Part shown: piece after piece, positions 1 through 8,231 of the stretch | Layout of the letters: the number at the start of each line of letters is the position of its first letter | Numbering within the stretch: the stretch's first letter is position 1 | DNA from: Nitratireductor arenosus | Lineage (GTDB): Bacteria > Pseudomonadota > Alphaproteobacteria > Rhizobiales > Rhizobiaceae | Reading direction: 5' to 3' | DNA: 64,000 bases | Assembly (NCBI RefSeq): GCF_009742725.1 | Contig: NZ_WPHG01000001.1 | Location: 310,001-374,000, forward strand | Translations under genes and position numbers: made by a program | The notes under the pieces: generated by a model | Seen by the model: only the letters and a program-made list of their open reading frames with translations | The model's database searches: none | Told to the model about the DNA's origin: nothing

Positions 1-170
1 ACCTGCCATTCCTCGCCGAACGCGCCTTCCGGCAGGTTCGGGCGCTGCCGCAGGCCGAGATCGAGCGCGACGAAATAGAATGACGAGCCGATCCAGGCGA
101 TGCCCGTGACCACATGCAGCCATCGCATCGCGAAGCTCAGCCAATCCCAGAAAATCGCAAGATCGTACAT
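1..170 (-). CDS. puuD: Urate hydroxylase PuuD, N-terminal part (cut by window edge)
   Basis: The 56 visible codons start at an ATG at 168-170 and run off the left edge. The peptide begins MYDLAIFWDWLSFAMRWLHV and continues TGIAWIGSSFYFVALDLGL, the hallmark start of the membrane urate hydroxylase PuuD (first transmembrane helix, then a conserved histidine-tryptophan-rich stretch). PuuD oxidises urate to 5-hydroxyisourate at the inner membrane; the full protein usually also has a C-terminal cytochrome c domain, not visible here. It is divergent from the LysR gene and fills the step between xanthine dehydrogenase and UraH encoded further right. Identification rests on the N-terminus only. Confidence 0.85.
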   Translation of the reverse strand, partial: MYDLAIFWDWLSFAMRWLHVVTGIAWIGSSFYFVALDLGLRQRPNLPEGAFGEEWQ

Positions 171-242
171 CGACACACGCCCTCCTCGTCGGCGTGACTT
201 TACGGCCTCGGCCACAAACGAAAAGAGGCACAGTCACCGAGC

Positions 243-263
243 ACTTTCAAAAAAATCTGGAAA
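243..263. promoter_or_regulatory. Candidate LysR-type operator between puuD and lysR
   Basis: TTTC (245-248) and GAAA (260-263) are separated by 11 bases, the T-N11-A geometry of LysR sites. The flank ACTTTCAAA (243-251) recurs at 6683-6691 in the puuE/uraH intergenic region, suggesting one regulator acts at both places. The site lies between the divergent puuD and lysR starts. Confidence 0.45.
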
Positions 264-308
264 ATAATAGTCTCCGCCGTGTCATCCAGATCATGCCGGG
301 GGCATTTC

Positions 309-1223
309 ATGGCCTATCTCGACAATGTCGCCGTTTTCGTTCGCGTGGTGGAGCTCGGCAACCTCTCCGCGGCGGGACGCGACATGCGCATTTCGCCGGC
401 CGTCGCCTCCAACCGCATCAAGGAGCTTGAAAAACATCTCGGCGTGCGTCTGTTCAACCGCACCACGCGCCAGCTGACCCCGACCGAGCAGGGCCGGGTC
501 TTTTATGACGGTGCCAAGAAAGTACTCGACGCGGTCGCCGACGCCGAGGCGGCCGTCAGCGCCCTGTCGGGCCAGCCGCGCGGCACCATCCGTGTCACAG
601 CGCCGCTCGGCCTCGGCCGGCGCCTGCTCGCCTCCGGTATTCCCGAATTCCGTGACCGCTACCCCGACATCGAGGTGCGGCTCAGGCTGTCCGACCACGA
701 TGTCGACATGATGCGCGAGGGCATCGACGTCGCCTTCCGCCTTGGCGTCCTCGAAGATTCCAGCCTGCGCATGCGCGGCGTGCTCGAATGCGAGCGGGTA
801 TTGGTCGCGGCGCCGTCCTATCTGGACAAGCGCGGCGAGCCGAAAAGCCCGGACGATCTTCTGGCGCATGATTGTCTGATGCTGCGCTATCCGGGCGCGC
901 GCGAACATTTCTGGACGGTGCGCACGTCCGACGGCCCGCGTAAGCTGGACGTGCGCGGCCCCTACGATTCCGACGACGGCGACGTGCTGACCGGCTGGGC
1001 GCTCGCCGGCCATGGCATCGTCATGAAACCGCGCTTCGAGGTTGAGCCGTTTCTGCGCGAGCATCGGCTGAAAACTATCATGACCGACACGCCGCCGATC
1101 CCGGTTCAACTCGCCGCCGTCTATCCGCACAAGAAATATCAGGATCCCAAGGTCCGCCTGCTGCTCGACTTCATGGCCGAACGCTGCCAGCGTATGATCC
1201 GCGACATTCTCGACGGTCACTGA
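309..1223 (+). CDS. LysR-family transcriptional regulator, probable purine-catabolism regulator
   Basis: This 304-residue protein has a winged HTH in residues 1-60 (the stretch NLSAAGRDMRISPAVASNRI is typical of LysR recognition helices) and a periplasmic-binding-protein-like effector domain after about residue 88. I chose the ATG at 309 because it gives the canonical LysR N-terminus MAYLDNVAVFVRVVELGN; an upstream ATG at 279 would add ten atypical residues. It is divergent from puuD and next to the xdh genes, so control of purine catabolism is the likely role. The effector is unknown; urate or an intermediate is an inference. A TTTC-N11-GAAA element at 245-263 fits a LysR T-N11-A site. Confidence 0.9.
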   Translation: MAYLDNVAVFVRVVELGNLSAAGRDMRISPAVASNRIKELEKHLGVRLFNRTTRQLTPTEQGRVFYDGAKKVLDAVADAEAAVSALSGQPRGTIRVTAPLGLGRRLLASGIPEFRDRYPDIEVRLRLSDHDVDMMREGIDVAFRLGVLEDSSLRMRGVLECERVLVAAPSYLDKRGEPKSPDDLLAHDCLMLRYPGAREHFWTVRTSDGPRKLDVRGPYDSDDGDVLTGWALAGHGIVMKPRFEVEPFLREHRLKTIMTDTPPIPVQLAAVYPHKKYQDPKVRLLLDFMAERCQRMIRDILDGH

Positions 1224-1252
1224 CCGCCGGTTGGCTTCAGGGGAGGTAGCTC

Positions 1253-1522
1253 ATCGCCCGCATCATCGCGAAAGCGGCGCTTTTCGGCCTGCTCGGGCTC
1301 GTCGTCCTGCCCGTCTTCGTTTTTGTCGGCGTGCTCGCGCTTGGCTATGCGCTCGATCCTTCCTGCGGCACGCCGGGCGCATCGGGGGGCTGTGAAATGG
1401 GCGCCGCCGCCTCGGCCATCGCCTCGGCGATCCCCGGCTTTATGCTGTTCTTCCTGGTTTCGCTGCTGATCAGCGTGAGGCGGAGGAAGAAGGCTGAAAC
1501 GCCGCCACAAGAGCCGTCATGA
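1253..1522 (+). CDS. Small two-helix membrane protein, start codon unusual or uncertain
   Basis: The open frame begins after a TAG at 1247-1249 and ends at a TGA at 1520-1522. It encodes up to 89 residues with two hydrophobic segments: AALFGLLGLVVLPVFVFVGV, then IASAIPGFMLFFLVSLLISV followed by basic RRRKK. A cysteine pair sits between them. No ATG, GTG or TTG occurs before the GTG at 1331, which would delete most of helix 1. A GGGAGG motif at 1241-1246 sits correctly ahead of an ATC at 1253, so an ATC start (or a base change from ATG) is the best reading. The end overlaps the end of the convergent xdhC by 53 bases. I do not recognise the family. Confidence 0.5.
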   Translation: MARIIAKAALFGLLGLVVLPVFVFVGVLALGYALDPSCGTPGASGGCEMGAAASAIASAIPGFMLFFLVSLLISVRRRKKAETPPQEPS

Positions 1523-2321
1523 TCTCCGCAGCGGCCAGCGCGGCAATGACGGCGGGACGCTTGTCGCGCACGCCGTCGCCGCCGATCGGGGTCACCAGCC
1601 GCGAAAATTCGGCTTCGCTGCCACCAGCCGTTTTCAGGAACCAACTCCTGAAGGTCGCCTTCTTGGTCGCCGAGCCGATCATGCCGACATAGGCGGCGTC
1701 GCCGCGCTTCAGCGCCTCGGACACAATCAGGAAGTCGAGCGCATGGTCATGCGTCAAAACGACGAAGGCCGCGCCGGCCGGCGCCGCACGCACGAGTTCC
1801 TCCGGCACGGCGGTCAGGCGGGTCTCGACCCCTTCGGGAAAGCCGACAATAGCGTCGGCCCGGGTCTCCGCCACCGTCGCGCGCACCGGCAAAAGCACGA
1901 GCGCCTCTGCCAGCGCCCGGCCGACATGGCCGCCGCCGAACGCCAGCACGCGCGGCAAGGTTTCGTCCTCGGCCCGGGCTTTGGCGAGAAGCCTGTCGCG
2001 CAAGGCCGCGCCGACCCGCTCGATCGACAGGCCGACCCGGCCGCCGCAGCATTGCCCGATTTCGGGGCCGAGCGGGATGTCGAGCACCTTCGCCGGTTCC
2101 GCTTTGGAGGCCGGAGCCGCGCGCAGCAGCGCCCGCGCCTCATCGATCGCCATGAATTCGAGCTGGCCGCCGCCGATCGTGCCGAAAATAGTGTCCGGCG
2201 CAACCAGCATCCACGCGCCCTCCTCGCGCGGCGTCGATCCCTTCGCCGCCGTCACTTCGACCTTCGCCGCCGCCGGATAGGCATCGAGAAAGGATTGCAG
2301 GATTCCGGTCGTTTTCGTCAT
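1470..2321 (-). CDS. xdhC: Xanthine dehydrogenase accessory protein XdhC
   Basis: This 283-residue protein handles molybdenum cofactor for xanthine dehydrogenase: family members bind Moco, protect it and promote its sulfuration before insertion into XdhB. Family signatures are VEVTAAKGSTPREEGAWMLV near the N-terminus, the GTIGGGQLEF segment, a paired cysteine GQCCGGRVGL, and a Rossmann-like GGGHVGRALAEAL. The ATG at 2319-2321 gives MTKTTGILQSFLDAY, matching the usual start. It is the last gene of the leftward set uraH-xdhA-xdhB-xdhC, 44 bases after xdhB. Function is secure from sequence and neighbours. Confidence 0.93.
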   Translation of the reverse strand: MTKTTGILQSFLDAYPAAAKVEVTAAKGSTPREEGAWMLVAPDTIFGTIGGGQLEFMAIDEARALLRAAPASKAEPAKVLDIPLGPEIGQCCGGRVGLSIERVGAALRDRLLAKARAEDETLPRVLAFGGGHVGRALAEALVLLPVRATVAETRADAIVGFPEGVETRLTAVPEELVRAAPAGAAFVVLTHDHALDFLIVSEALKRGDAAYVGMIGSATKKATFRSWFLKTAGGSEAEFSRLVTPIGGDGVRDKRPAVIAALAAAEIMTALVAAFQPSSSASR

Positions 2322-2365
2322 GGTCGCAATTCTAACCCGAGATGCCCCTGCCGGCGATCCCCGGG

Positions 2366-4711
2366 CTAGGCTCCGGTTTGGGCGCGCACGCGCTCGACCG
2401 CCATCAACACCCGTTCGGGCGTTGCCGGCGCGTCGAGACGCGGGCAGACCGTGTGATCGCCGACGGCAGCCACCGCGTCCGACAGGGCGTGCAAAACGCA
2501 CATCGCCAGCATGAAGGGCGGCTCGCCGACCGCCTTGGAGCGATGCACGGTCGGCTCGTGCGCCTCCGGCCAGTCGGCCAACGTAACGTTGAAGATTTTC
2601 GGCCGGTCGGACGCAAGCGGGATCTTGTAGGTCGAGGGCGCATGCGTCCTCAGCCTGCCCTTGTCGTCCCAGACGAGTTCCTCCGTCGTCAGCCAACCCA
2701 TGCCCTGGATGAAGCCGCCCTCGATCTGGCCGATATCGATCGCCCGGTTCAGCGATCGTCCGGTCTCGTGCAGGATATCGGTCCGCTCAACCACATATTC
2801 GCCGGTCAACGTGTCGATCGAGACTTCCGCGCAGGCCGCACCATAGGCGAAATAATAGAACGGATGGCCTTCACCCTTGTCGCGGTCCCAGCGCACCTTC
2901 GGTGTCTTGTAGAAGCCGGTCGCCGAAAGCTGGACACGGGCCATATAGGCTTGCTGGGTCAGCTCGCCGAAGGCGATTTCCTGATTGCCGACCCTGACCC
3001 GATTGGGCAGGAACTCGATTTGCTCGTGCGGCACGCCGTATTTTTCGGCGGCGAAATCGCACAGCCGGTCGCGGATCGTGCGCGCGGCGGCCTGCGCGGC
3101 CATGCCGTTGAGGTCGGAACCCGAAGAGGCCGCCGTCGCCGAGGTGTTGGGCACCTTACCGGTCGTGGTCGCGGTGATCTTCACCTGGTCGATGTCGATC
3201 TGGAACTCCTCGGCCACGATCTGCGCGATCTTGACATAGAGCCCTTGCCCCATCTCGGTGCCGCCATGGTTGAGATGCACCGAACCGTCGGCATAGACAT
3301 GCACCAGCGCGCCGGCCTGGTTGAAATGGGTGGCGGTGAAGGAAATGCCGAATTTCAACGGCGTCAGCGCCAGGCCGCGCTTGATAACCGACGAGCCGGC
3401 GTTGAAATCGGCGATCGCGCGCCGCCGGCCCTGATAGTCGGCGCTCTCCTCGAGCTCGTCGACGAGCCGGTGGATGATGTTGTCCTCCACCGTCTGGTGA
3501 TAGGGCGTGACGTTGCGGTCCGTGGTGCCGTAAAAATTCTTCCTGCGGATATCCAGCGGGTCCTTGCCAAGCGCGAAGGCGATCTCGTCGACCACGCGCT
3601 CGCACCCGATCATGCCCTGCGGACCGCCGAACCCCCGAAAAGCGGTGTTGGAAACGGTATTGGTGTAGAGCGGCGCCGACTGGGCGCGCACGGCCGGGTA
3701 ATAATAGGTGTTGTCGCAATGAAATAGCGCCCGGTCGGTCACCGGGCCGGACAGGTCGGAGGAAAACCCGCAACGGGCGGCATAGAAATAGTCGACGCCC
3801 AGTATCGTGCCCTCGTCGTCGAAACCGACCTCGTAGTCGATGACGAAATCGTGCCGCTTGCCGGTCGCGGTCATGTCGTCGTCGCGGTCGGGCCTGATTT
3901 TGACCGCCCGGCCGAGCTTCTTGGCCGCCACCGCGGCGAGCGCGGCGAACTGGTTGCCCTGTGTTTCCTTGCCGCCGAACCCGCCGCCCATGCGCCGGAT
4001 TTCGACGGTGACGGCATGCGAGGGCACCCCAAGCACATGCGCCACCATGTGCTGCACTTCGCTCGGATGCTGGGTCGAGGAAAAGACGGTGACGTCCATG
4101 TCCTCGCCCGGCACGGCCAGCGCGATCTGGCCCTCGAGATAGAAATGGTCCTGGCCGCCAAGCCGCATCGTGCCCTTGATGCGCCGCGGCGCCGCCTCGA
4201 TCGCGGCCGCGGCGTCGCCGCGCTTGAGCGTCAGCGGATCAGTGACCAGCTTGCCCGCCCGGCGATCCATGTCCCACACATCGGTGACGAACGGTTTTTC
4301 GTCATAGTCGATCTTCGCCAGCCGGCAGGCGCGCCGGGCCTGTTCCCGGCTCTCGGCAATCACCGCGAATACCGGCTGGCCGAAAAACTGCACGATGCCG
4401 GTGGCGAGCACCGGTTCGTCGGCGCGGCCCGTCGGGCTGATATCGTTGGAGCCGGGCATGTCGTGCCCGGTCAAGACGTCGATCACGCCGGGCGCGGCGC
4501 GAACGGCGGACAGATCGATCGAGCGGATCGTACCGTGCGCCACGGTCGACAGGCCGAGGCAGGCGTGCAACAGCCCCGCGGGCTCGGGCATATCGTCGAT
4601 ATAGACTGCCGTGCCGGTGACATGCTTGTGAGCGGAATCGTGGCGCTGGTCGGTGGCGACGCCGCCCAGAATGCGGGTCGCTTTGAGGTCGGCCGTGGCG
4701 TGCTTGTTCAT
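2366..4711 (-). CDS. xdhB: Xanthine dehydrogenase, molybdopterin-binding subunit XdhB
   Basis: The 781-residue large subunit carries the molybdopterin active site that hydroxylates hypoxanthine and xanthine to urate. Visible landmarks include an N-terminal RHDSAHKHVTGTAVYIDDMP stretch, GQDHFYLEGQIALAVP, GGGFGGKETQ, AFRGFGGPQG, GGTEMGQGLYVKIAQ, and a C-terminal KAVGEPPFMLA that contains the catalytic glutamate. Length is normal for bacterial XdhB. I chose the ATG at 4709-4711 (MNKHATADLK) over longer frames because it lies 16 bases after the end of xdhA and gives the family-like N-terminus. It pairs with XdhA as an alpha2beta2 enzyme in the cytoplasm. Confidence 0.96.
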   Translation of the reverse strand: MNKHATADLKATRILGGVATDQRHDSAHKHVTGTAVYIDDMPEPAGLLHACLGLSTVAHGTIRSIDLSAVRAAPGVIDVLTGHDMPGSNDISPTGRADEPVLATGIVQFFGQPVFAVIAESREQARRACRLAKIDYDEKPFVTDVWDMDRRAGKLVTDPLTLKRGDAAAAIEAAPRRIKGTMRLGGQDHFYLEGQIALAVPGEDMDVTVFSSTQHPSEVQHMVAHVLGVPSHAVTVEIRRMGGGFGGKETQGNQFAALAAVAAKKLGRAVKIRPDRDDDMTATGKRHDFVIDYEVGFDDEGTILGVDYFYAARCGFSSDLSGPVTDRALFHCDNTYYYPAVRAQSAPLYTNTVSNTAFRGFGGPQGMIGCERVVDEIAFALGKDPLDIRRKNFYGTTDRNVTPYHQTVEDNIIHRLVDELEESADYQGRRRAIADFNAGSSVIKRGLALTPLKFGISFTATHFNQAGALVHVYADGSVHLNHGGTEMGQGLYVKIAQIVAEEFQIDIDQVKITATTTGKVPNTSATAASSGSDLNGMAAQAAARTIRDRLCDFAAEKYGVPHEQIEFLPNRVRVGNQEIAFGELTQQAYMARVQLSATGFYKTPKVRWDRDKGEGHPFYYFAYGAACAEVSIDTLTGEYVVERTDILHETGRSLNRAIDIGQIEGGFIQGMGWLTTEELVWDDKGRLRTHAPSTYKIPLASDRPKIFNVTLADWPEAHEPTVHRSKAVGEPPFMLAMCVLHALSDAVAAVGDHTVCPRLDAPATPERVLMAVERVRAQTGA

Positions 4712-4727
4712 CGGTCTCTCCCTTGGC

Positions 4728-6200
4728 CTAGGCCGCCTCGTAACGCGACACTTGCACCGACACGCCGCTCGTCGTTTCCAGATGGAACCGACGAAGCAGA
4801 TTGCGGGCGGCCAGCATGCGATAATCGGCCGAGGCGCGCATGTCGCTGATCGGCGCGAAGTCCTTCCCATAGGCGTCGAGCGCGGCCTCCACCGTCTCGC
4901 TCGACCATGGCTTTCCGGTGAGCGCGGCCTCCACCGCCGCGGCGCGTTTGGGCGTCGCAGCCATGCCGCCATAGGCGATCCGCACCGCCGCCACCGTGCC
5001 GTCGGCGGCGAGCGTCAGATGGAACGCGCCGAGCGCGGCGGTGATGTCCTCGTCGCGCCGCTTGGTCAGCTTGTAGACGGCGTAGTGCGTGCCTTCGTCG
5101 GGCACCGGTACGTCGATGCGTTCGACGAATTCGCCCGGCCGCCGGTCCTGCTTGCCGTAGTCGATGAAGAAATCCTCGAGCGCGATGGTGCGCCGGCTTT
5201 CGCCCTTGCGGAGGGTCAACGTAGCGCCGAGCGCGATCAGCGGCGGAGGCGTGTCGCCGATCGGCGAGCCGTTGGCGATATTGCCGCCGATCGTGCCCAT
5301 ATTGCGCACCTGCTCGCCGCCGATCCGGTCGATCAGCGGACCGAAAGCAGGGATCCGGCGCGACAGGGCCGAAAACGCTTCGGTGTAGGACACGCAGGCG
5401 CCGATCGAGATGACGCCGTCTGTTTCCGAGGTGGCATGCAGTTCGTCCAGATGGGCGATGAACACCGCCGGCGCGATCTCGCGCATGAACTTGGTCACCC
5501 ACAGTCCGACATCGGTCGCGCCGGCCACGATCGTCGCCGTGGGCTCTGCCTCCAGAACCGCGGCCAGATCCTCGACGCTGGCCGGAATGACGAGACGCTG
5601 TCCATCCTGGCCGATCTCCACGCGCGCGCCGTCCTTGAACGCGTTCAGCGCGGCTTCCACACGCGCCCGTTCGCCGGCCAGCACGTCGCTGTCGACGCGG
5701 CCATAGCTGGAAATCGCGAGCGCGGCCTTGACGATCGGCTGGTAGCCCGTGCAGCGGCACAGATTGCCCTGCAGCGCCTTTTCGATATCGGCCTCCGTCG
5801 GGTCGGCGCGACGCATCCACAAGGCGTAAAGCGACATGACGAAGCCCGGCGTGCAGAAACCGCATTGCGAGCCGTGGAAATCGACCATCGCCTGCTGCAC
5901 GGGATGCAACGCGCCGTCCTGTCCCTTCAGGTGCTCCACCGTGACGACGTGACACCCGTGCACGGAGCCGAGGAAACGGATGCAGGCATTGACGCTTTCA
6001 TAGATCAGGCCGTCCGGGGTCAGGCGGCCGACCAGCACCGTGCAGGCGCCGCAATCGCCTTCAGCGCAGCCTTCCTTGGTGCCCCTGAGCGAACGCCTGA
6101 GGCGCAGGTAATCAAGCAGGGTCTCGTCGGCGCGCACGTCCGACAGCGCGGTTTCGACGCCGTTGAGCATGAAGCGGATTTGGGAGCGGATTTCAGTCAT
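4728..6200 (-). CDS. xdhA: Xanthine dehydrogenase, FAD/iron-sulfur subunit XdhA
   Basis: This 490-residue subunit passes electrons from the molybdenum centre to NAD through two [2Fe-2S] clusters and FAD. The N-terminal ferredoxin domain shows CAEGDCGACTVL, and the second cluster domain shows QCGFCTPGFVMSLYAL and GNLCRCTGYQP. The FAD domain starts near residue 190 with ATIVAGATDVGLWVTK and includes NMGTIGGNIANGSPIGD. The C-terminal CO-dehydrogenase-like flavoprotein domain is complete. It starts 3 bases after the uraH stop and is 16 bases before xdhB, so the three are co-transcribed. No cluster cysteine is missing. Confidence 0.96.
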   Translation of the reverse strand: MTEIRSQIRFMLNGVETALSDVRADETLLDYLRLRRSLRGTKEGCAEGDCGACTVLVGRLTPDGLIYESVNACIRFLGSVHGCHVVTVEHLKGQDGALHPVQQAMVDFHGSQCGFCTPGFVMSLYALWMRRADPTEADIEKALQGNLCRCTGYQPIVKAALAISSYGRVDSDVLAGERARVEAALNAFKDGARVEIGQDGQRLVIPASVEDLAAVLEAEPTATIVAGATDVGLWVTKFMREIAPAVFIAHLDELHATSETDGVISIGACVSYTEAFSALSRRIPAFGPLIDRIGGEQVRNMGTIGGNIANGSPIGDTPPPLIALGATLTLRKGESRRTIALEDFFIDYGKQDRRPGEFVERIDVPVPDEGTHYAVYKLTKRRDEDITAALGAFHLTLAADGTVAAVRIAYGGMAATPKRAAAVEAALTGKPWSSETVEAALDAYGKDFAPISDMRASADYRMLAARNLLRRFHLETTSGVSVQVSRYEAA

Positions 6201-6203
6201 CGT

Positions 6204-6566
6204 TCAACTGCCCCTGTAGGTCGAGTAGCCGTAGGGCGAGAGCAGCAACGGCACATGATAATGGCTCGTCTCGGCCATGCCGAAACGCAACGGGATCTCG
6301 TCGAGAAAGGCCGGCTCCGGCAGCTCCGCACCGTTGGCGCGCAAATAGTCGCCGGCAAAAAACACCAGTTCGTACTGGCCGGTCGCGAACGCGTCGCCGG
6401 CCAGCATCGGCGTGTCGCAGCGTCCGTCAGCATTGGTCGAGACGGTTTTGAGATGGGTCCGGCGTTCGCCCTCGATGCGGTAGAGCGTGATCGACAGGCC
6501 GGCTGCCGGCTTGCCGGTCGCCGTGTCGAGCACATGCGTTGTCAAACGTCCTTCACTTGCCGCCAT
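6204..6566 (-). CDS. uraH: 5-hydroxyisourate hydrolase (transthyretin-like)
   Basis: The 120-residue protein hydrolyses 5-hydroxyisourate, the product of PuuD, to OHCU. It has the family N-terminal signature [19 protein letters not shown] and ends with the diagnostic tetrapeptide YRGS preceded by [15 protein letters not shown]. The ATG at 6564-6566 ([14 protein letters not shown]) is preferred; an in-frame upstream start would add an arginine-rich stretch foreign to the family. It is the first gene of the leftward purine operon, 211 bases from the divergent puuE fusion. Catalytic histidines at both ends of the chain (THVLD and HYHVP) are present. Confidence 0.94.
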   Translation of the reverse strand: MAASEGRLTTHVLDTATGKPAAGLSITLYRIEGERRTHLKTVSTNADGRCDTPMLAGDAFATGQYELVFFAGDYLRANGAELPEPAFLDEIPLRFGMAETSHYHVPLLLSPYGYSTYRGS

Positions 6567-6673
6567 TCCTCGCCGTCCTCTCCCATCGCCGCGAACTCGC
6601 CGGAGCTTTGACCCCAGCATTGCGATTGTGCAGCAAATCGCGGTCGCGCATAAGGTTCAACCGGCGGAAGCGC

Positions 6674-6691
6674 TTTGAAAAGACTTTCAAA
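6674..6691. promoter_or_regulatory. Inverted repeat in the puuE/uraH divergent promoter region
   Basis: TTTGAAA (6674-6680) and TTTCAAA (6685-6691) form a perfect 7-base inverted repeat with a 4-base spacer, followed by a T-run. The right arm belongs to ACTTTCAAA, which is repeated at 243-251 next to the LysR gene. The stem is AT-rich and weak as RNA, so a protein-binding site is more likely than a terminator. The rest of the 211-base intergenic region shows no other clear element. Confidence 0.4.
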
Positions 6692-6777
6692 TTTTTTTGG
6701 GGCAATCACGCCACGGCCCTTTGATACTCTGAACATGAAGAGCTGAAATTTCCGTCCGGAAGGTAGACAGTATAGCG

Positions 6778-8220
6778 ATGCGGCCGACACGATATCCACG
6801 CGACATGCGCGGCTACGGCGCGAACCCGCCCGACCCGAAATGGCCGGACGGCGCCCATGTGTGCGTCCAGTTTGTCGTCAATTACGAGGAGGGCGGCGAA
6901 AACTGCGTTCTGCACGGCGACGCGGCCTCTGAAGCCTTTTTGTCGGAAATCGTCGGCGCGGCGCCATGGGCCGGCATGCGCCACTGGAACATGGAATCGA
7001 TCTACGAATATGGCGCGCGGGTCGGTTTCTGGCGCCTGCACCGTCTGTTCACCCAGGCAAAGGTGCCGGTCACCGTTTACGGCGTCGCCTCCGCGCTCTC
7101 CCGTTCGCCCGACCAGGTGGCGGCCATGCGCGAGGCCGACTGGGAGATCGCCACGCACGGGCTGCGCTGGATCGATTATCGCGACCATGCGCCCAAAGAC
7201 GAGCGCGCGGATCTCGACGAGGCGGTCAGGCTGCACACCGAGGTGGTCGGCGAGCGCCCCGCGGGCATCTATCTCGGCCGCACTTCGGTCAATTCGGTCA
7301 GGCTCGCGGCGGAAGAAGGCGGTTTTGCCTATGTTTCCGACACCTATGACGACGAACTGCCCTATTGGCTCGACCATGACGGCCAGGGCAACGCGATCGC
7401 GCCGCAACTCGTCATCCCCTATACGCTCGACGCCAACGACATGCGTTTCGCCACGCCGCAGGGCTTCAATTCCGGCGACCAGTTCTTCGCCTATCTCAAG
7501 GATGCCTTCGATACGCTGTACGAGGAGGGCCGCAACGGCCGGCCCGGGATGCTCAACATAGGCCTGCATTGCCGGCTGATCGGTCGGCCCGGCCGCGCCG
7601 CGGCGCTGAAACGCTTTATCGACTATGTCGCCAATCACGAGCGGGTCTGGATCGCGCGGCGCATCGACATCGCCCGCCACTGGGCCGAGCACCATCCCTA
7701 CCAGGCGCCGGCGCTGCGGCCCTCGCGCATGGGCGGCCCCGAGTTCGTCGAGCGGTTCGGCTCGATCTTCGAGCACTCGCCCTGGATCGCCGAACGCGCC
7801 TTCATGCTCGAGCTCGGCCCGGCGCACGACACGGCCGGCGGCCTGCACAACGCACTGTGCCGCATGTTCCGCTCCGCCAGCAAGGACGAACGCCTCGGCG
7901 TTTTGACCGCGCACCCCGACCTTGCCGGCAAGCTCGCCCAGGCCAAGCGGCTGACGGCCGAATCCAGCAAGGAACAGGCCTCGGCCGGGCTCGACGCGCT
8001 GACCGACACCGAGCGCGCCCGCTTTACCGAGCTCAACACCGCCTATGTCGAGAAGTTCGGCTTCCCGTTCATCATCGCCGTCAAGGGGCTGACCAAGGAC
8101 AAGATCCTGGCTGTGTTCGAGGCGCGCGTCGACAATGATCGCGCGACCGAATTCGCCACCGCCTGCACACAGGTGGAGCGCATCGCGCTGCTGAGGCTGA
8201 GGGACCTTCTGCCGCTATGA
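6778..8220 (+). CDS. puuE: Bifunctional allantoinase PuuE / OHCU decarboxylase
   Basis: This 480-residue fusion joins two non-consecutive purine enzymes. Residues 1-310 are the polysaccharide-deacetylase-fold allantoinase PuuE (RDMRGYGANPPDPKWPDGAH, VNYEEGGE, EIATHGLRWIDY), which opens allantoin to allantoate without a metal. Residues about 318-480 are OHCU decarboxylase (TAHPDLAGKLA with the catalytic-type histidine 379, and KFGFPFIIAVKG), which makes S-allantoin. This arrangement is common in alphaproteobacteria. Channelling of S-allantoin between the halves is plausible but inferred. The ATG at 6778 follows an AAGGTAG ribosome site. The next gene begins at or just after its stop. Confidence 0.95.
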   Translation: MRPTRYPRDMRGYGANPPDPKWPDGAHVCVQFVVNYEEGGENCVLHGDAASEAFLSEIVGAAPWAGMRHWNMESIYEYGARVGFWRLHRLFTQAKVPVTVYGVASALSRSPDQVAAMREADWEIATHGLRWIDYRDHAPKDERADLDEAVRLHTEVVGERPAGIYLGRTSVNSVRLAAEEGGFAYVSDTYDDELPYWLDHDGQGNAIAPQLVIPYTLDANDMRFATPQGFNSGDQFFAYLKDAFDTLYEEGRNGRPGMLNIGLHCRLIGRPGRAAALKRFIDYVANHERVWIARRIDIARHWAEHHPYQAPALRPSRMGGPEFVERFGSIFEHSPWIAERAFMLELGPAHDTAGGLHNALCRMFRSASKDERLGVLTAHPDLAGKLAQAKRLTAESSKEQASAGLDALTDTERARFTELNTAYVEKFGFPFIIAVKGLTKDKILAVFEARVDNDRATEFATACTQVERIALLRLRDLLPL

Positions 8221-8231
8221 GGGATGTCACG

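Noticed and set aside
245-263. TTTC...GAAA as a rho-independent terminator
   Set aside because: Stem of four base pairs with an 11-base loop is too weak; the spacing fits LysR binding better.
4653-6611. 652-codon open frame opposite xdhA and uraH
   Set aside because: It is a GC-rich shadow of strongly supported genes; composition is arginine/histidine-rich with no recognisable domain or ribosome site.
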